Shown: positions 56,545 to 64,000 of the stretch, piece by piece
Position numbering within the stretch: position 1 is the first letter of the stretch
Layout of the letters: every line of letters starts with the position of its first letter
Assembly: GCF_025772985.1 (NCBI RefSeq)
Contig: NZ_JAKMTB010000003.1
Location: forward strand, 1-64,000
Origin: Campylobacter sp. CNRCH_2014_0184h
Lineage (GTDB): Bacteria > Campylobacterota > Campylobacteria > Campylobacterales > Campylobacteraceae
Direction of reading: 5' to 3'
DNA: 64,000 bases
Notes under the pieces: model-generated
What the model saw: only the letters and a program-made list of their open reading frames with translations
Told to the model about the DNA's origin: nothing
Databases searched by the model: none
Translations under genes and position numbers: made by a program

Positions 56545-57755
56545 TCTTTTCCTTCTATAAAAAGTTTTAACACTTCTTTGCTTTGTAAGATAAACTGCAA
56601 AGGAAGTTGTTTTAAATTTACACTATTTGGTAAAGCAAAAAGACTAAAATCAGCTATTTTGCTTTTTTGAATTTGGCCTAGGTTTAAATTCAAGGCTTTT
56701 GCGGCTTTGTTAGTCGCCATTAAAAGCAATATTTTAGCAAAATTTTCTAACTCTAAATCATCATGTATAAGTAAATTTGCTCTCATTTCATCAAGCATGC
56801 TTAAAGAGGTATTTGAGCTTAAGCCATCAGTTCCTAAGTGGATATTAACACTATTTTTTAAAGCAGATTTTAATTTAAAAGTGTTTTTACTCAAAAGTCT
56901 GTTTGAAAAAGCACAATGCGTGATCGAGTGTAAATTTTTATCTAGCAAATCCCATTCTTTAAAATACACACAATGTGTAAATAAAGTCCTTTGGCCTTTA
57001 AAAAGCTCTAAAAAGCTTTGTGGAGTGTAAAATGGCATAGGATTTTTGCTAAATTTAGCCAAGCTCTTTTTAAAACCACCTTTTTTAAACCTTAGCCAGT
57101 TGTTTTCATGATTGTTTTCAAGAAAATGCGTACTTAGTAAATGATTATTTTCTCTAGCAAGTTTTATAGCAAATTTGGCAAGTTCTGGGTGGGTTGAGTA
57201 GGGTGCATGCACTGAAATAGCAGGGATAAATTTAGAAGTTTTAAAACTCATGCTTTTTTCATAACGGTTTAAAAATTCTTCTTTTTTAGCTTGGATAAAA
57301 TTTTCATTTGAGCCTAAAATTTCATTAAAAAATACCACTCTAGCTTGTGAATTGACACAAGGAGTTAAATCACTCCCAAAACTTGAAATTTCTCCTATGG
57401 TAGCAGTGCCACTTTTTAGCATTTTATGGATATTTTGTGAGATTAATTTTTCTTTGGCTTTTTCGTTTAATTGCTCGCGGTTATTAAAAACGCTATCAAG
57501 CCATTTTAAAAAATCTCCAAAGACTAAATTTCCATTATTTGCACTAAATTCTAAATGTGTGTGCGGGTTGATAAAAGCAGGTAAAAGTAAGGTATCTTTT
57601 GGAGTTGGTATAAGCTTAGCTTGTGGGTAGGATTTTTGTAAATTTTCTAAGCTATCAATTTCTAAAATATTATCAACAAAAAGAACTGCTTTGTTTTCTA
57701 AAATATTAAAATCATCATCGCAAGTTAAGATGATTTTAGGTGCTATTATAAACAT
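56532..57755 (-). CDS. Amidohydrolase / aminohydrolase (SsnA-AFL deaminase-like)
   Basis: A 407-residue metal-dependent hydrolase. Ligands are visible: LLPAFINPHTHLEFSAN (HxH), SVHAPYSTHPELA, LLSTHFLENN and LGTDGLSSNTSLSMLDEMR (Asp). It is in the family of adenosine-type and 6-aminodeoxyfutalosine deaminases. In organisms making menaquinone by the futalosine route this could be its role, but Campylobacter's nucleosidase (see 33814) can act on aminofutalosine directly, so the substrate stays open. Corresponds to Cj0067 by memory. Confidence 0.8.
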   Translation of the reverse strand: MFIIAPKIILTCDDDFNILENKAVLFVDNILEIDSLENLQKSYPQAKLIPTPKDTLLLPAFINPHTHLEFSANNGNLVFGDFLKWLDSVFNNREQLNEKAKEKLISQNIHKMLKSGTATIGEISSFGSDLTPCVNSQARVVFFNEILGSNENFIQAKKEEFLNRYEKSMSFKTSKFIPAISVHAPYSTHPELAKFAIKLARENNHLLSTHFLENNHENNWLRFKKGGFKKSLAKFSKNPMPFYTPQSFLELFKGQRTLFTHCVYFKEWDLLDKNLHSITHCAFSNRLLSKNTFKLKSALKNSVNIHLGTDGLSSNTSLSMLDEMRANLLIHDDLELENFAKILLLMATNKAAKALNLNLGQIQKSKIADFSLFALPNSVNLKQLPLQFILQSKEVLKLFIEGKECKL

Positions 57756-57806
57756 TTTACCTCCTTTAAAAAGGGAAATTGTAGCTAAAATTTAGCTTTA
57801 AAATGC

Positions 57807-57812
57807 TATAAT
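57807..57812 (+). promoter_or_regulatory. -10 box of aroQ operon
   Basis: AAATGCTATAATATAG, extended -10, 31 bases before the aroQ ATG. It probably drives aroQ-pepQ-folK and perhaps the flagellar genes after them. Confidence 0.65.
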
Positions 57813-57843
57813 ATAGTAAATTTTACTAAATAAAGGTTAGATT

Positions 57844-58326
57844 ATGAAAGTTATGGTGATACAAGGACCAAACATCAATATGCTTGGTGTGAGAGAAACT
57901 CATATTTATGGCAATATGAAAATGGAAGATATCCATGAGCAAATGAAACAAGCTGCAAAACAAGCTAATGTAGAGATTGAGTTTTTTCAAAGCAATTTTG
58001 AAGGTGAGCTAGTTGATAAAATTCAAGAATGCTTAGGTAGTGTAGATGGAGTGATTATTAATGCAGCTGCTTATGCACACACTTCTATAGCAATCCGCGA
58101 TGCGATTGCAGCGATTAATATGCCTGTGATTGAAGTGCATATTAGCAATACTTATAGAAGAGAAGAATTCAGACAAAAAAGCATGATAGCGCCAGTTTGT
58201 GCAGGTAGTGTGGTAGGTTTTGGTCCTTTTGGTTATCATATGGCTTTAATGGGACTTTTCCAAATTTTTGATCAAATCAATGCATATAAAGCAGCTCAAG
58301 CAAAAGCACAACAAGCAAATCAATGA
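57844..58326 (+). CDS. aroQ: 3-dehydroquinate dehydratase, type II
   Basis: A 160-residue shikimate-pathway enzyme, active as a dodecamer. Motifs: [19 protein letters not shown] (catalytic Tyr in IYG), [38 protein letters not shown] (His) and [33 protein letters not shown]. Full length. It overlaps pepQ by four bases. The order aroQ-pepQ-folK-flhF-flhG-x-fliA-fliM is also that of Helicobacter. Confidence 0.96.
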   Translation: MKVMVIQGPNINMLGVRETHIYGNMKMEDIHEQMKQAAKQANVEIEFFQSNFEGELVDKIQECLGSVDGVIINAAAYAHTSIAIRDAIAAINMPVIEVHISNTYRREEFRQKSMIAPVCAGSVVGFGPFGYHMALMGLFQIFDQINAYKAAQAKAQQANQ

Positions 58327-59348
58327 ATTTTATCTTAAAAAACGAAAATGCACTTTTTTATGAGTGCGGCTATTCTTGCGATAATGCTTTGTTTTTAAAA
58401 CTTGAAGATGAAGCTTTTTTCATCACTGATGCAAGATATAGCTTTGAAGCTAGCGAAATGATAAAAAATGCTAAGGTAGTTTTAGCACAAGATCTTTTTG
58501 CTAGTGTTAGAGAGCTTTTAGAAAAAGCAGAAATTGATAGGGTGAGTTTTGACCCAAAAGACTTTAGTTATTTTGAATTTAAAGAACTTAGTAAAAGTGC
58601 AAATATCGTTTTTGAAGAAAAATTAGACTTGAGTAAAAGCAAACGCATTATAAAAAATGCTAAGGAATTACAACTTTTACAAAAGGCCGTAAATTTTGGC
58701 AAAGAATGCTTTGAAGAATTTGCTAAATTTATCAGCCAAGAAGGCTATGGAAAAAGCGAAAAAGAATTACATTTTAAAGCATGTGAAATTTTTCAAAAAA
58801 AAGGTGCTTTAGGACTTTCTTTTTCACCTATTGTGGCTATTAATGAAAATGCGGCTAAAGCACATGCTTTACCTAGTGATAAATGTTTAGAATATGGAGA
58901 TTTGTTATTAGTTGATGCGGGTGTAGTTTATCAAAGGTATTGTTCTGATCGCACAAGAACGGCTTGTTTTGATGAGAGTGGCATAGTTTTTGATAAAAAT
59001 AAGCCAAATTTTAAAGATAAAGAAATTATGCAAATTTATGAAGTGGTCAAGCAAGCTCAGCTTCAAGCCATAGAAAAAGCACGCGTTGGTATGAGATCAA
59101 GTGAGCTTGATTTTATCGCAAGAGAAGTGATTAAAAACGCAGGTTTTGAAAAAGAATTTATTCATAGTTTAGGACATGGAGTGGGGCTTGATATACATGA
59201 GCTGCCAAACATTAGCCCAAGAAGTGATTATGAGCTAAAAGAGGGTATGGTATTTACCATTGAACCTGGAATTTATATCAAAGATAAACTTGGTATTAGG
59301 ATAGAAGACATGGTCTATCTTGATAAAGAAAAGGCAGTGGTGTTATAA
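58323..59348 (+). CDS. pepQ: M24 family aminopeptidase (Xaa-Pro dipeptidase-like)
   Basis: A 341-residue metallopeptidase of the creatinase fold. The N-terminal domain (1-120) is followed by the pita-bread domain with all five metal ligands: [10 protein letters not shown] and CSDRTR (Asp, Asp), [11 protein letters not shown] (His), [10 protein letters not shown] (Glu) and IRIEDMV (Glu). It should cleave bonds before proline. HP1037 holds the same place in Helicobacter. The choice between PepQ and PepP cannot be settled by sequence alone. Confidence 0.88.
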   Translation: MNFILKNENALFYECGYSCDNALFLKLEDEAFFITDARYSFEASEMIKNAKVVLAQDLFASVRELLEKAEIDRVSFDPKDFSYFEFKELSKSANIVFEEKLDLSKSKRIIKNAKELQLLQKAVNFGKECFEEFAKFISQEGYGKSEKELHFKACEIFQKKGALGLSFSPIVAINENAAKAHALPSDKCLEYGDLLLVDAGVVYQRYCSDRTRTACFDESGIVFDKNKPNFKDKEIMQIYEVVKQAQLQAIEKARVGMRSSELDFIAREVIKNAGFEKEFIHSLGHGVGLDIHELPNISPRSDYELKEGMVFTIEPGIYIKDKLGIRIEDMVYLDKEKAVVL

Positions 59349-59349
59349 T

Positions 59350-59823
59350 TTGCTAATTAAAGGAGCTAGAAGGTTAGAAAAAATTCGTTTTTTTCCTTTT
59401 TATTCAAAGGCAGATAAAAAAGGAAAATACATAGCCATTATAGGACTTGGAAGCAATATAGAAGATGAAAAAAAACGCTTTCGGAGTTTATTTAGGCTTT
59501 TAATGCAAGATAAACGCTTGCAAGTATTGCAAACATCGCCATTTTTGATTAATAAAGCTTTTGGCTTTGAAGAACAAAAAGACTTTACTAATGCAGTGAT
59601 GGTTGTAAGTACAAGTTTGCATGCAAGAGCACTTTTAAAAGTTTTGTTTTTTTATGAGTTTAAATTCAAAAGAAAAAGAACTTTTAAAAATGCTCCTAGA
59701 ACGCTTGATTTGGATTTGTTGTATTTTTCAAAAAAAGCGCGTAAAGATGAGTATTGCACAGTGCCTCATGTGGGGGTAAATGATAGAATTAGTGTAACTT
59801 TGCCTTTGGGCTTGTTAAGATAA
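59350..59823 (+). CDS. folK: 2-amino-4-hydroxy-6-hydroxymethyldihydropteridine pyrophosphokinase
   Basis: A 157-residue folate enzyme that transfers pyrophosphate from ATP to hydroxymethyl-dihydropterin. The core AIIGLGSNIEDEKKRFRSLFRLL lies at about residues 30-52, then FGFEEQKDFTNAVMVV, FKRKRTFKNAPRTLDLDLLYF (Arg and metal Asp residues) and VPHVGVNDRISVTLPL (VPHP variant). No ATG fits. The frame opens at 59320 inside pepQ, and TTG 59350, right after its stop, is the likeliest start. It carries an N-terminal extension (RRLEKIRFFPFYSKADKKGK). Confidence 0.85.
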   Translation: MLIKGARRLEKIRFFPFYSKADKKGKYIAIIGLGSNIEDEKKRFRSLFRLLMQDKRLQVLQTSPFLINKAFGFEEQKDFTNAVMVVSTSLHARALLKVLFFYEFKFKRKRTFKNAPRTLDLDLLYFSKKARKDEYCTVPHVGVNDRISVTLPLGLLR

Positions 59824-59831
59824 GGAAAAAT

Positions 59832-61214
59832 ATGGGACAATTGATTCATACTTTTACAGTTGAAAGCACAGATGAGATTATACCTAAGGTTAAGCAAGAT
59901 TATGGCGATAAAGCTTTGATAGTAACTAATAAGCAAATTCGTCCAAAAACCATCAATCAAAAACCTTTATACGAGGTTATAGTAGCGATTGAAGAAGCTG
60001 ATTATGAAGAGCATTTAAAACAAAACAATTTACCTATGCCACCAAAGAAAAAACCAAACACAGCAAGTTTTCCTGAGGCTAAAATTCAAGCTCCAAAATT
60101 TGAAGATGAAAAAAAAGAAGAAGATGTAGTGCTTGATTTTTCTTCAAAAGCTAAGCAAAAACCTATTAATCCTTATTTAAATACAAGCAAAAAAGATGAT
60201 AATTTTTTAAATTTAAAAAATAAACTTTCTCAGGTTAGTTCAGAAATTAGCAAGGTTTCAAACTATCAAGATTTTTCTATGCCAAATCCAAATTATGATA
60301 AAAAAATTGAAGCCTTTGAAAAGCAAATGAATAAGCTTAATGATAAAATGAATTTGCTTGTGGATATGATGTGGGATGATAAGGCAGATTTACGCAAAGA
60401 ATTAGCTATACCACCTGAGTTTGCAAGTATTTATAAGCAAGCTAAGGCAAGTGGCATGCAAGAAGCGCATTTAGAAGCTATTATGAAGGCTACTATTGAA
60501 AATATGCCAAGCACTATGAAAGCAAATCAAGAAGCAGTGCAAAGGTATTTTTACTCACTTTTGCGTAATATGCTTCCATGTCGTTTAGAAAGTGAAATTA
60601 AAAAGCAAAAAATCATGATGTTAGTAGGCCCAACAGGAGTGGGTAAAACTACTACTTTAGCTAAACTTGCTTTTCGCTATGCTTATGGAGATAGACGCTA
60701 TAAAACCGGTATTATAACTCTTGATACTTATAGAATAGGCGCAGTAGAGCAACTTTTCCAATATGCTAAGATGATGAAACTTCCTATTATTGATAGTATA
60801 GAGCCAAATGACTTAGATGATGCGATTAGAAGTTTAAATACTTGTGAGGTTATTTTAGTAGATACAACCGGAAATTCACAGTATGATAAAGCAAAACTTG
60901 AAAAAACAAAAGAATTTTTGTCGCATTCTAATGCACAAATTGATGTGAATTTAGTACTTTCAGCAAATACAAAATATGAAGATTTATTAGAAACTTATAA
61001 TAATTTTTCATTTTTAAATATAGACACTTTAATCATTACCAAATTTGATGAAACAAAAGTATTTGGAAATGTATTTTCTTTACTTTATGAAACTAGCACT
61101 CCGATGAGCTTTTTTTCCATAGGTCAAGAAGTGCCTGATGATATAGAAGTGGCTAATAGTGACTTTTTAGTGCGTTGTGTGTTAGAAGGTTTTAGAAGGG
61201 ATGAAAATGAGTAA
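59832..61214 (+). CDS. flhF: Flagellar biosynthesis GTPase FlhF
   Basis: A 460-residue SRP-type GTPase that fixes flagella at the poles. MGQLIHTFTVESTDEIIPKVKQDYGDKALIVTNKQIRP opens the B domain. A variable Lys-rich linker and an N domain precede the G domain, with P-loop MMLVGPTGVGKTTTLAKLAFRYA near residue 266, IITLDTYRIGAVEQLFQYAK, ILVDTTGNSQYD and ITKFDETKVFGN. It also affects expression of sigma-54 genes through FlgSR in C. jejuni. Overlaps flhG by eight bases. Confidence 0.95.
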   Translation: MGQLIHTFTVESTDEIIPKVKQDYGDKALIVTNKQIRPKTINQKPLYEVIVAIEEADYEEHLKQNNLPMPPKKKPNTASFPEAKIQAPKFEDEKKEEDVVLDFSSKAKQKPINPYLNTSKKDDNFLNLKNKLSQVSSEISKVSNYQDFSMPNPNYDKKIEAFEKQMNKLNDKMNLLVDMMWDDKADLRKELAIPPEFASIYKQAKASGMQEAHLEAIMKATIENMPSTMKANQEAVQRYFYSLLRNMLPCRLESEIKKQKIMMLVGPTGVGKTTTLAKLAFRYAYGDRRYKTGIITLDTYRIGAVEQLFQYAKMMKLPIIDSIEPNDLDDAIRSLNTCEVILVDTTGNSQYDKAKLEKTKEFLSHSNAQIDVNLVLSANTKYEDLLETYNNFSFLNIDTLIITKFDETKVFGNVFSLLYETSTPMSFFSIGQEVPDDIEVANSDFLVRCVLEGFRRDENE

Positions 61215-62070
61215 TCAAGCAGAAAAATTAAAAGATCTAGTAAAAAATGAAAACTCAAATGTAAAACATACTCATTTTATCGCAGTTACTAGTGGTAAAG
61301 GTGGGGTTGGAAAAAGTACTTTTAGTGCAAATTTGGGCAACATCCTAGCTAAAAATGGTTATAAAGTAGGGCTTTTTGATGCAGATATAGGGCTTGCAAA
61401 TTTAGATGTGATTTTAAATGTGCGTGTGGAAAAAAACCTTTTACATGTTTTAAAAGGTGAATGCTCGCTAGAAGATATTTTAATAGAGGTAAAGCCAAAT
61501 TTATGGCTTATCCCAGGTGAAAGTGGCGATGAAATTTTAAAATACAATGATAAAAACATTTATGAGAGATTTTTAAATCAAACAAGTATTTTAGATGATT
61601 TAGACTTTTTAATCATTGATACAGGAGCAGGTATAGGTGGTAATATAGGAAATTTCTTAGAAATGTCTGATGAGGTTATTGTCATCACTGTGCCTGACCC
61701 TGCTGCGATTACTGATGCTTATGCTACTATAAAAACCACTTCAAAGACTAAAGAAAATTTATTAATGGTGTTTAATGTTGTAAAAAATGAAAATGAAGCT
61801 TTGAGAATTTTTGATAATATTAAAAAAGTAGCAGATATTAACATTAAGCATAATTTAAATTTAGAATTTTTAGGATTTTTAGGTCAAAGTAAAGATATTA
61901 GTTCTAGTATTAAAAAAAGAACTTTATTTAGTGATGATGACACTAATGCAAGTGATGAGCTAAAAACCATAGCTTCTAAGCTTTTATATAGGTTGGAACA
62001 AAAAGTGCTTAATAATGTGGGAGATAAAAGCATTATGAGTTTTTTCAAAAAGCTTTTGGATCGTTTTTAG
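61207..62070 (+). CDS. flhG: Flagellar number regulator FlhG (MinD-like ATPase)
   Basis: A 287-residue MinD/ParA ATPase that limits flagellar number and, in Campylobacter, also helps place division. Walker A is AVTSGKGGVGKSTFSANLG near residue 30, then LFDADIGLANLDVILNV, LIIDTGAGIGGNIGNFLEMSDEVIVITVPDPAAITDAYA and a C-terminal amphipathic stretch (IMSFFKKLLDRF) for membrane contact. I chose ATG 61207, with AAGGGA at proper distance; ATG 61201 has no usable ribosome site. Confidence 0.94.
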   Translation: MSNQAEKLKDLVKNENSNVKHTHFIAVTSGKGGVGKSTFSANLGNILAKNGYKVGLFDADIGLANLDVILNVRVEKNLLHVLKGECSLEDILIEVKPNLWLIPGESGDEILKYNDKNIYERFLNQTSILDDLDFLIIDTGAGIGGNIGNFLEMSDEVIVITVPDPAAITDAYATIKTTSKTKENLLMVFNVVKNENEALRIFDNIKKVADINIKHNLNLEFLGFLGQSKDISSSIKKRTLFSDDDTNASDELKTIASKLLYRLEQKVLNNVGDKSIMSFFKKLLDRF

Positions 62071-62084
62071 ATTGAGGGAAAAAG

Positions 62085-62441
62085 ATGAGACCAGAGAATT
62101 TTGTTGCTTTTTTTACTGTTTGTGGTTTTTTTATAGGATTAATGTTTACCATAGTTAATATAGAAGATGCAGTAGAGATAGTTGTATATACTTGTTTGAT
62201 TACTTTTGTATTTTATGTGTTAATCCATATAGTAATTATGATTTTTGTAGATGTTAATAAAATTAGCGGTAGAAGCTTTAATAAAGAAAAATACGAAAAT
62301 GAAAATAATAGTTTTATAGCAGAATTAGCCGCAAGAGAAAAGAAAATGGATTACTTGCTTGAAAAACTTCAAGAAGAGCGTGAAGACCTTAAAAAGCTTG
62401 AAAGCTCTTCAAAAAGAAAAGTAAAACATGCAGCCGCATAA
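62085..62441 (+). CDS. Small inner-membrane protein between flhG and fliA
   Basis: A 118-residue protein with two hydrophobic helices (FVAFFTVCGFFIGLMFTIV and IVVYTCLITFVFYVLIHIVIMIFV) and a charged coiled-coil tail (ELAAREKKMDYLLEKLQEEREDLKKLES) ending KRKVKHAAA. No domain is recognised. The same place is held by Cj0062c and HP1033, so it is a conserved epsilonproteobacterial flagellar-locus gene. It overlaps fliA by 14 bases. Confidence 0.8.
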   Translation: MRPENFVAFFTVCGFFIGLMFTIVNIEDAVEIVVYTCLITFVFYVLIHIVIMIFVDVNKISGRSFNKEKYENENNSFIAELAAREKKMDYLLEKLQEEREDLKKLESSSKRKVKHAAA

Positions 62442-63114
62442 TGCCTATGCTTCTACGCTAAAAAAAGAACAAGATGATTTAGTCATCTCTTATATGCCAG
62501 CATTAAGAGCTATGGCTTTTAGGCTTAAAGAGCGTTTGCCTGCAAGTATTGATGTAAATGATTTAATTAGTATTGGTGTAGAGGAAATGATCAAACTCTC
62601 ACGCCGTTATGATAAAGAACAAAATGATAATTTCTGGGGTTTTGCAAGAAAAAGAGTTAATGGAGCTATGCTTGATTATCTAAGAAGCCTTGATGTAATG
62701 AGTAGAAGCAATAGAAAAATCATCAAAGATATTGATGTTATCATAGATGAGTTTTATCAAGAAAATGAAAAAGAGCCTGATGATGAATATTTAGCACAAA
62801 GACTAAATTTAGAAGTAGAAAAGGTAAAAGAAGCAAGAGCGGCTCATGCTATATCGCTTGTTATGCCTTTGGATGAACAGCTAAATTGCTTTAATGATAG
62901 TAATATTATAGAACAAATAGAAAAAGAAGAATTAATAGAAAAAATCAATGCAGTTTTGGAAGAATTCAAAGAAAGAGAGAAGCTTGTAATACAGCTTTAT
63001 TATTATGAAGAATTAAATTTAAAAGAAATCGCAGAGATTTTAGAGATTAGCGAGTCAAGAATTTCACAAATTCATAAGCGTTTGCTTAAGAAGATTCGAG
63101 AAAGGCTAGTTTAA
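62428..63114 (+). CDS. fliA: Flagellar sigma factor FliA (sigma-28)
   Basis: A 228-residue sigma factor that directs transcription of late flagellar genes such as flaA. Region 2 is clear (YMPALRAMAFRLKERLPASIDVNDLISIGVEEMIKLSRRYD; FWGFARKRVNGAMLDYLRSLD), as is region 3 and region 4 (KEREKLVIQLYYYEELNLKEIAEILEISESRISQIHKRLLKKIRERL). Its TAA overlaps the fliM ATG (TTAATG). Confidence 0.95.
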   Translation: MQPHNAYASTLKKEQDDLVISYMPALRAMAFRLKERLPASIDVNDLISIGVEEMIKLSRRYDKEQNDNFWGFARKRVNGAMLDYLRSLDVMSRSNRKIIKDIDVIIDEFYQENEKEPDDEYLAQRLNLEVEKVKEARAAHAISLVMPLDEQLNCFNDSNIIEQIEKEELIEKINAVLEEFKEREKLVIQLYYYEELNLKEIAEILEISESRISQIHKRLLKKIRERLV

Positions 63115-64000
63115 TGGCTGAGATACTTTCCCAAGAAGAAATTGATGCTCTTTTAGAAGTTGTTGATGATGATAGTGATGAAAGTGCAGCTTCTTCGAAA
63201 TTAGAAGAGCTAGAAGATAAAAGAGATATAGTAGTATATGATTTTAAGCGTCCAAACAGGGTTTCTAAAGAACAACTTCGTTCTATTAAAGGGATTCATG
63301 ATAAATTAGCAAGAAATCTTGCTTCGCAAATTTCATCTATGATGAGAAGTATAGTTGAGATTAAACTTCACTCGGTGGATCAAATGACTTATGGTGAGTT
63401 TTTAATGTCTTTGCCTTCGCCAACAAGCTTTAACGTTTTTTCAATTAAACCTTTAGATGGAAACTGCGTTTTAGAGATTAATCCAAGCATTGCTTTTCCT
63501 ATGATAGATAGACTTTTAGGTGGTCAAGGAGAGAGTTTTGACACCTTAAGAGAGCTTACAGAAATCGAGCTTAATTTGCTTGATTCTATTTTGCGTATTA
63601 TTATGCAAAGACTTAAAGAAAGTTGGATGAATGTTACTGAAATTTATCCAAGTGTTGAAGCAAAAGAATCAAGTCCAAATGTTGTGCAAATAGTTTCTCA
63701 AAATGAAATTGTTATCATGGTGGTAATGGAAATTATCATCGGAAATTCAAGTGGTATGGTTAATATTTGCTATCCGGTTGTGCATTTGGAAAGTATTTTG
63801 AGTCGTTTGGCAAATCGTGATATTATGATGGGTGAAACTTCGGCTAAAAAATCAAGAAATAAAGAACTTAAAACCTTGATCGGTCGTGCTGAGGTAATTT
63901 ATGAAGCTATGCTTGGTAAGACTTTTATCAATGTGAATGAATTTTTGGATTTAAAACAAGGGGATATTTTAAAGCTTGATAGAAGTGCAGACGATAAAGC
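63114..64000 (+). CDS. fliM: Flagellar motor switch protein FliM (3' truncated by window edge)
   Basis: The first 295 codons of FliM, the C-ring protein that binds CheY-P. The N-terminal CheY-binding peptide AEILSQEEIDALLEVV is intact. The CheC-like middle domain follows (SIKGIHDKLARNLASQISSMMRS, LLGGQGESFDTLRELTEIELNLLDSILRIIMQRLKESW, GNSSGMVNICYP). The final SpoA domain has begun (TFINVNEFLDLKQGDILKLDRS) when the window ends. The frame is open to the edge. Confidence 0.95.
   Translation, partial: MAEILSQEEIDALLEVVDDDSDESAASSKLEELEDKRDIVVYDFKRPNRVSKEQLRSIKGIHDKLARNLASQISSMMRSIVEIKLHSVDQMTYGEFLMSLPSPTSFNVFSIKPLDGNCVLEINPSIAFPMIDRLLGGQGESFDTLRELTEIELNLLDSILRIIMQRLKESWMNVTEIYPSVEAKESSPNVVQIVSQNEIVIMVVMEIIIGNSSGMVNICYPVVHLESILSRLANRDIMMGETSAKKSRNKELKTLIGRAEVIYEAMLGKTFINVNEFLDLKQGDILKLDRSADDK

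Overview
This window is chromosomal DNA from a Campylobacter, most likely of the C. lari group. The sequence is AT-rich and densely packed, with many stop/start overlaps. Promoters have the Campylobacter form, an extended TTTTGCTATAAT-type -10. The encoded proteins (CosR, PseI, Maf proteins, cytochrome c peroxidase, the split b/b' ATP synthase, FlhF/FlhG/FliA) and most of the gene order match what I remember of C. jejuni, but joined differently and with genes added or missing. I saw no tRNA, rRNA, CRISPR array, insertion sequence or prophage, and no gene-free stretch longer than about 200 bases. The left edge cuts a flagellin gene and the right edge cuts fliM.

Layout. 1-5259: flagellin 3' end, two Maf flagellin-glycosylation proteins and pseudaminic acid synthase PseI. 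5377-6847: CheX-like protein, FliN and FliO. 6844-10366 (minus): Ppx/GppA, ferredoxin, CosR, FolB, PlsY. 10567-11601: di-haem cytochrome c peroxidase. 11697-16547: a five-gene exported-protein operon (COG3014-like lipoprotein, YcfL/DUF1425-like, LpoB-like lipoprotein, DUF6844-like protein, FlgT/CsgG-like protein), which I consider the most interesting accessory block. 16672-22009: rplU, rpmA, obgE, a DUF6194-like gene, fmt, birA, parA, parB. 22073-27815: ATP synthase atpF'-F-H-A-G-D-C. 27815-32299: Tol-Pal (tolQ, tolR, tolA-like, tolB, pal, cpoB). 32313-36379: slyD, fabD, mtn, TtcA-like, cysteine hydrolase, RecO-like. 36363-40313 (minus): a small flagellar-like gene behind a predicted sigma-54 promoter, dus, a membrane protein, dksA, rlmH, accD. 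40364-42580 (minus): bamA. 42659-50835: tyrA, M23 peptidase, lpxC, tsaB, thrB, ylxR, infB, rbfA, rimP. 50909-54653: a small orphan gene plus a McrBC-type restriction pair with an inserted PUA/EVE-like domain. 54662-57755: ribD, and sppA and an amidohydrolase on the minus strand. 57844-64000: aroQ, pepQ, folK, flhF, flhG, a membrane gene, fliA, fliM.

How it works together. Motility is spread over the window: flagellin and its pseudaminic-acid modification at the left, export and switch parts (FliO, FliN, FliM), and the regulatory set FlhF-FlhG-FliA at the right. The small gene at 36363 may add another sigma-54-controlled export substrate. Envelope building is the second theme: BamA, LpxC, Tol-Pal, SppA, the M23 peptidase and the five-gene exported cluster. 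The rest is core housekeeping. The accessory parts relative to the conserved backbone are the exported cluster, the DUF6194 gene and the McrBC island.
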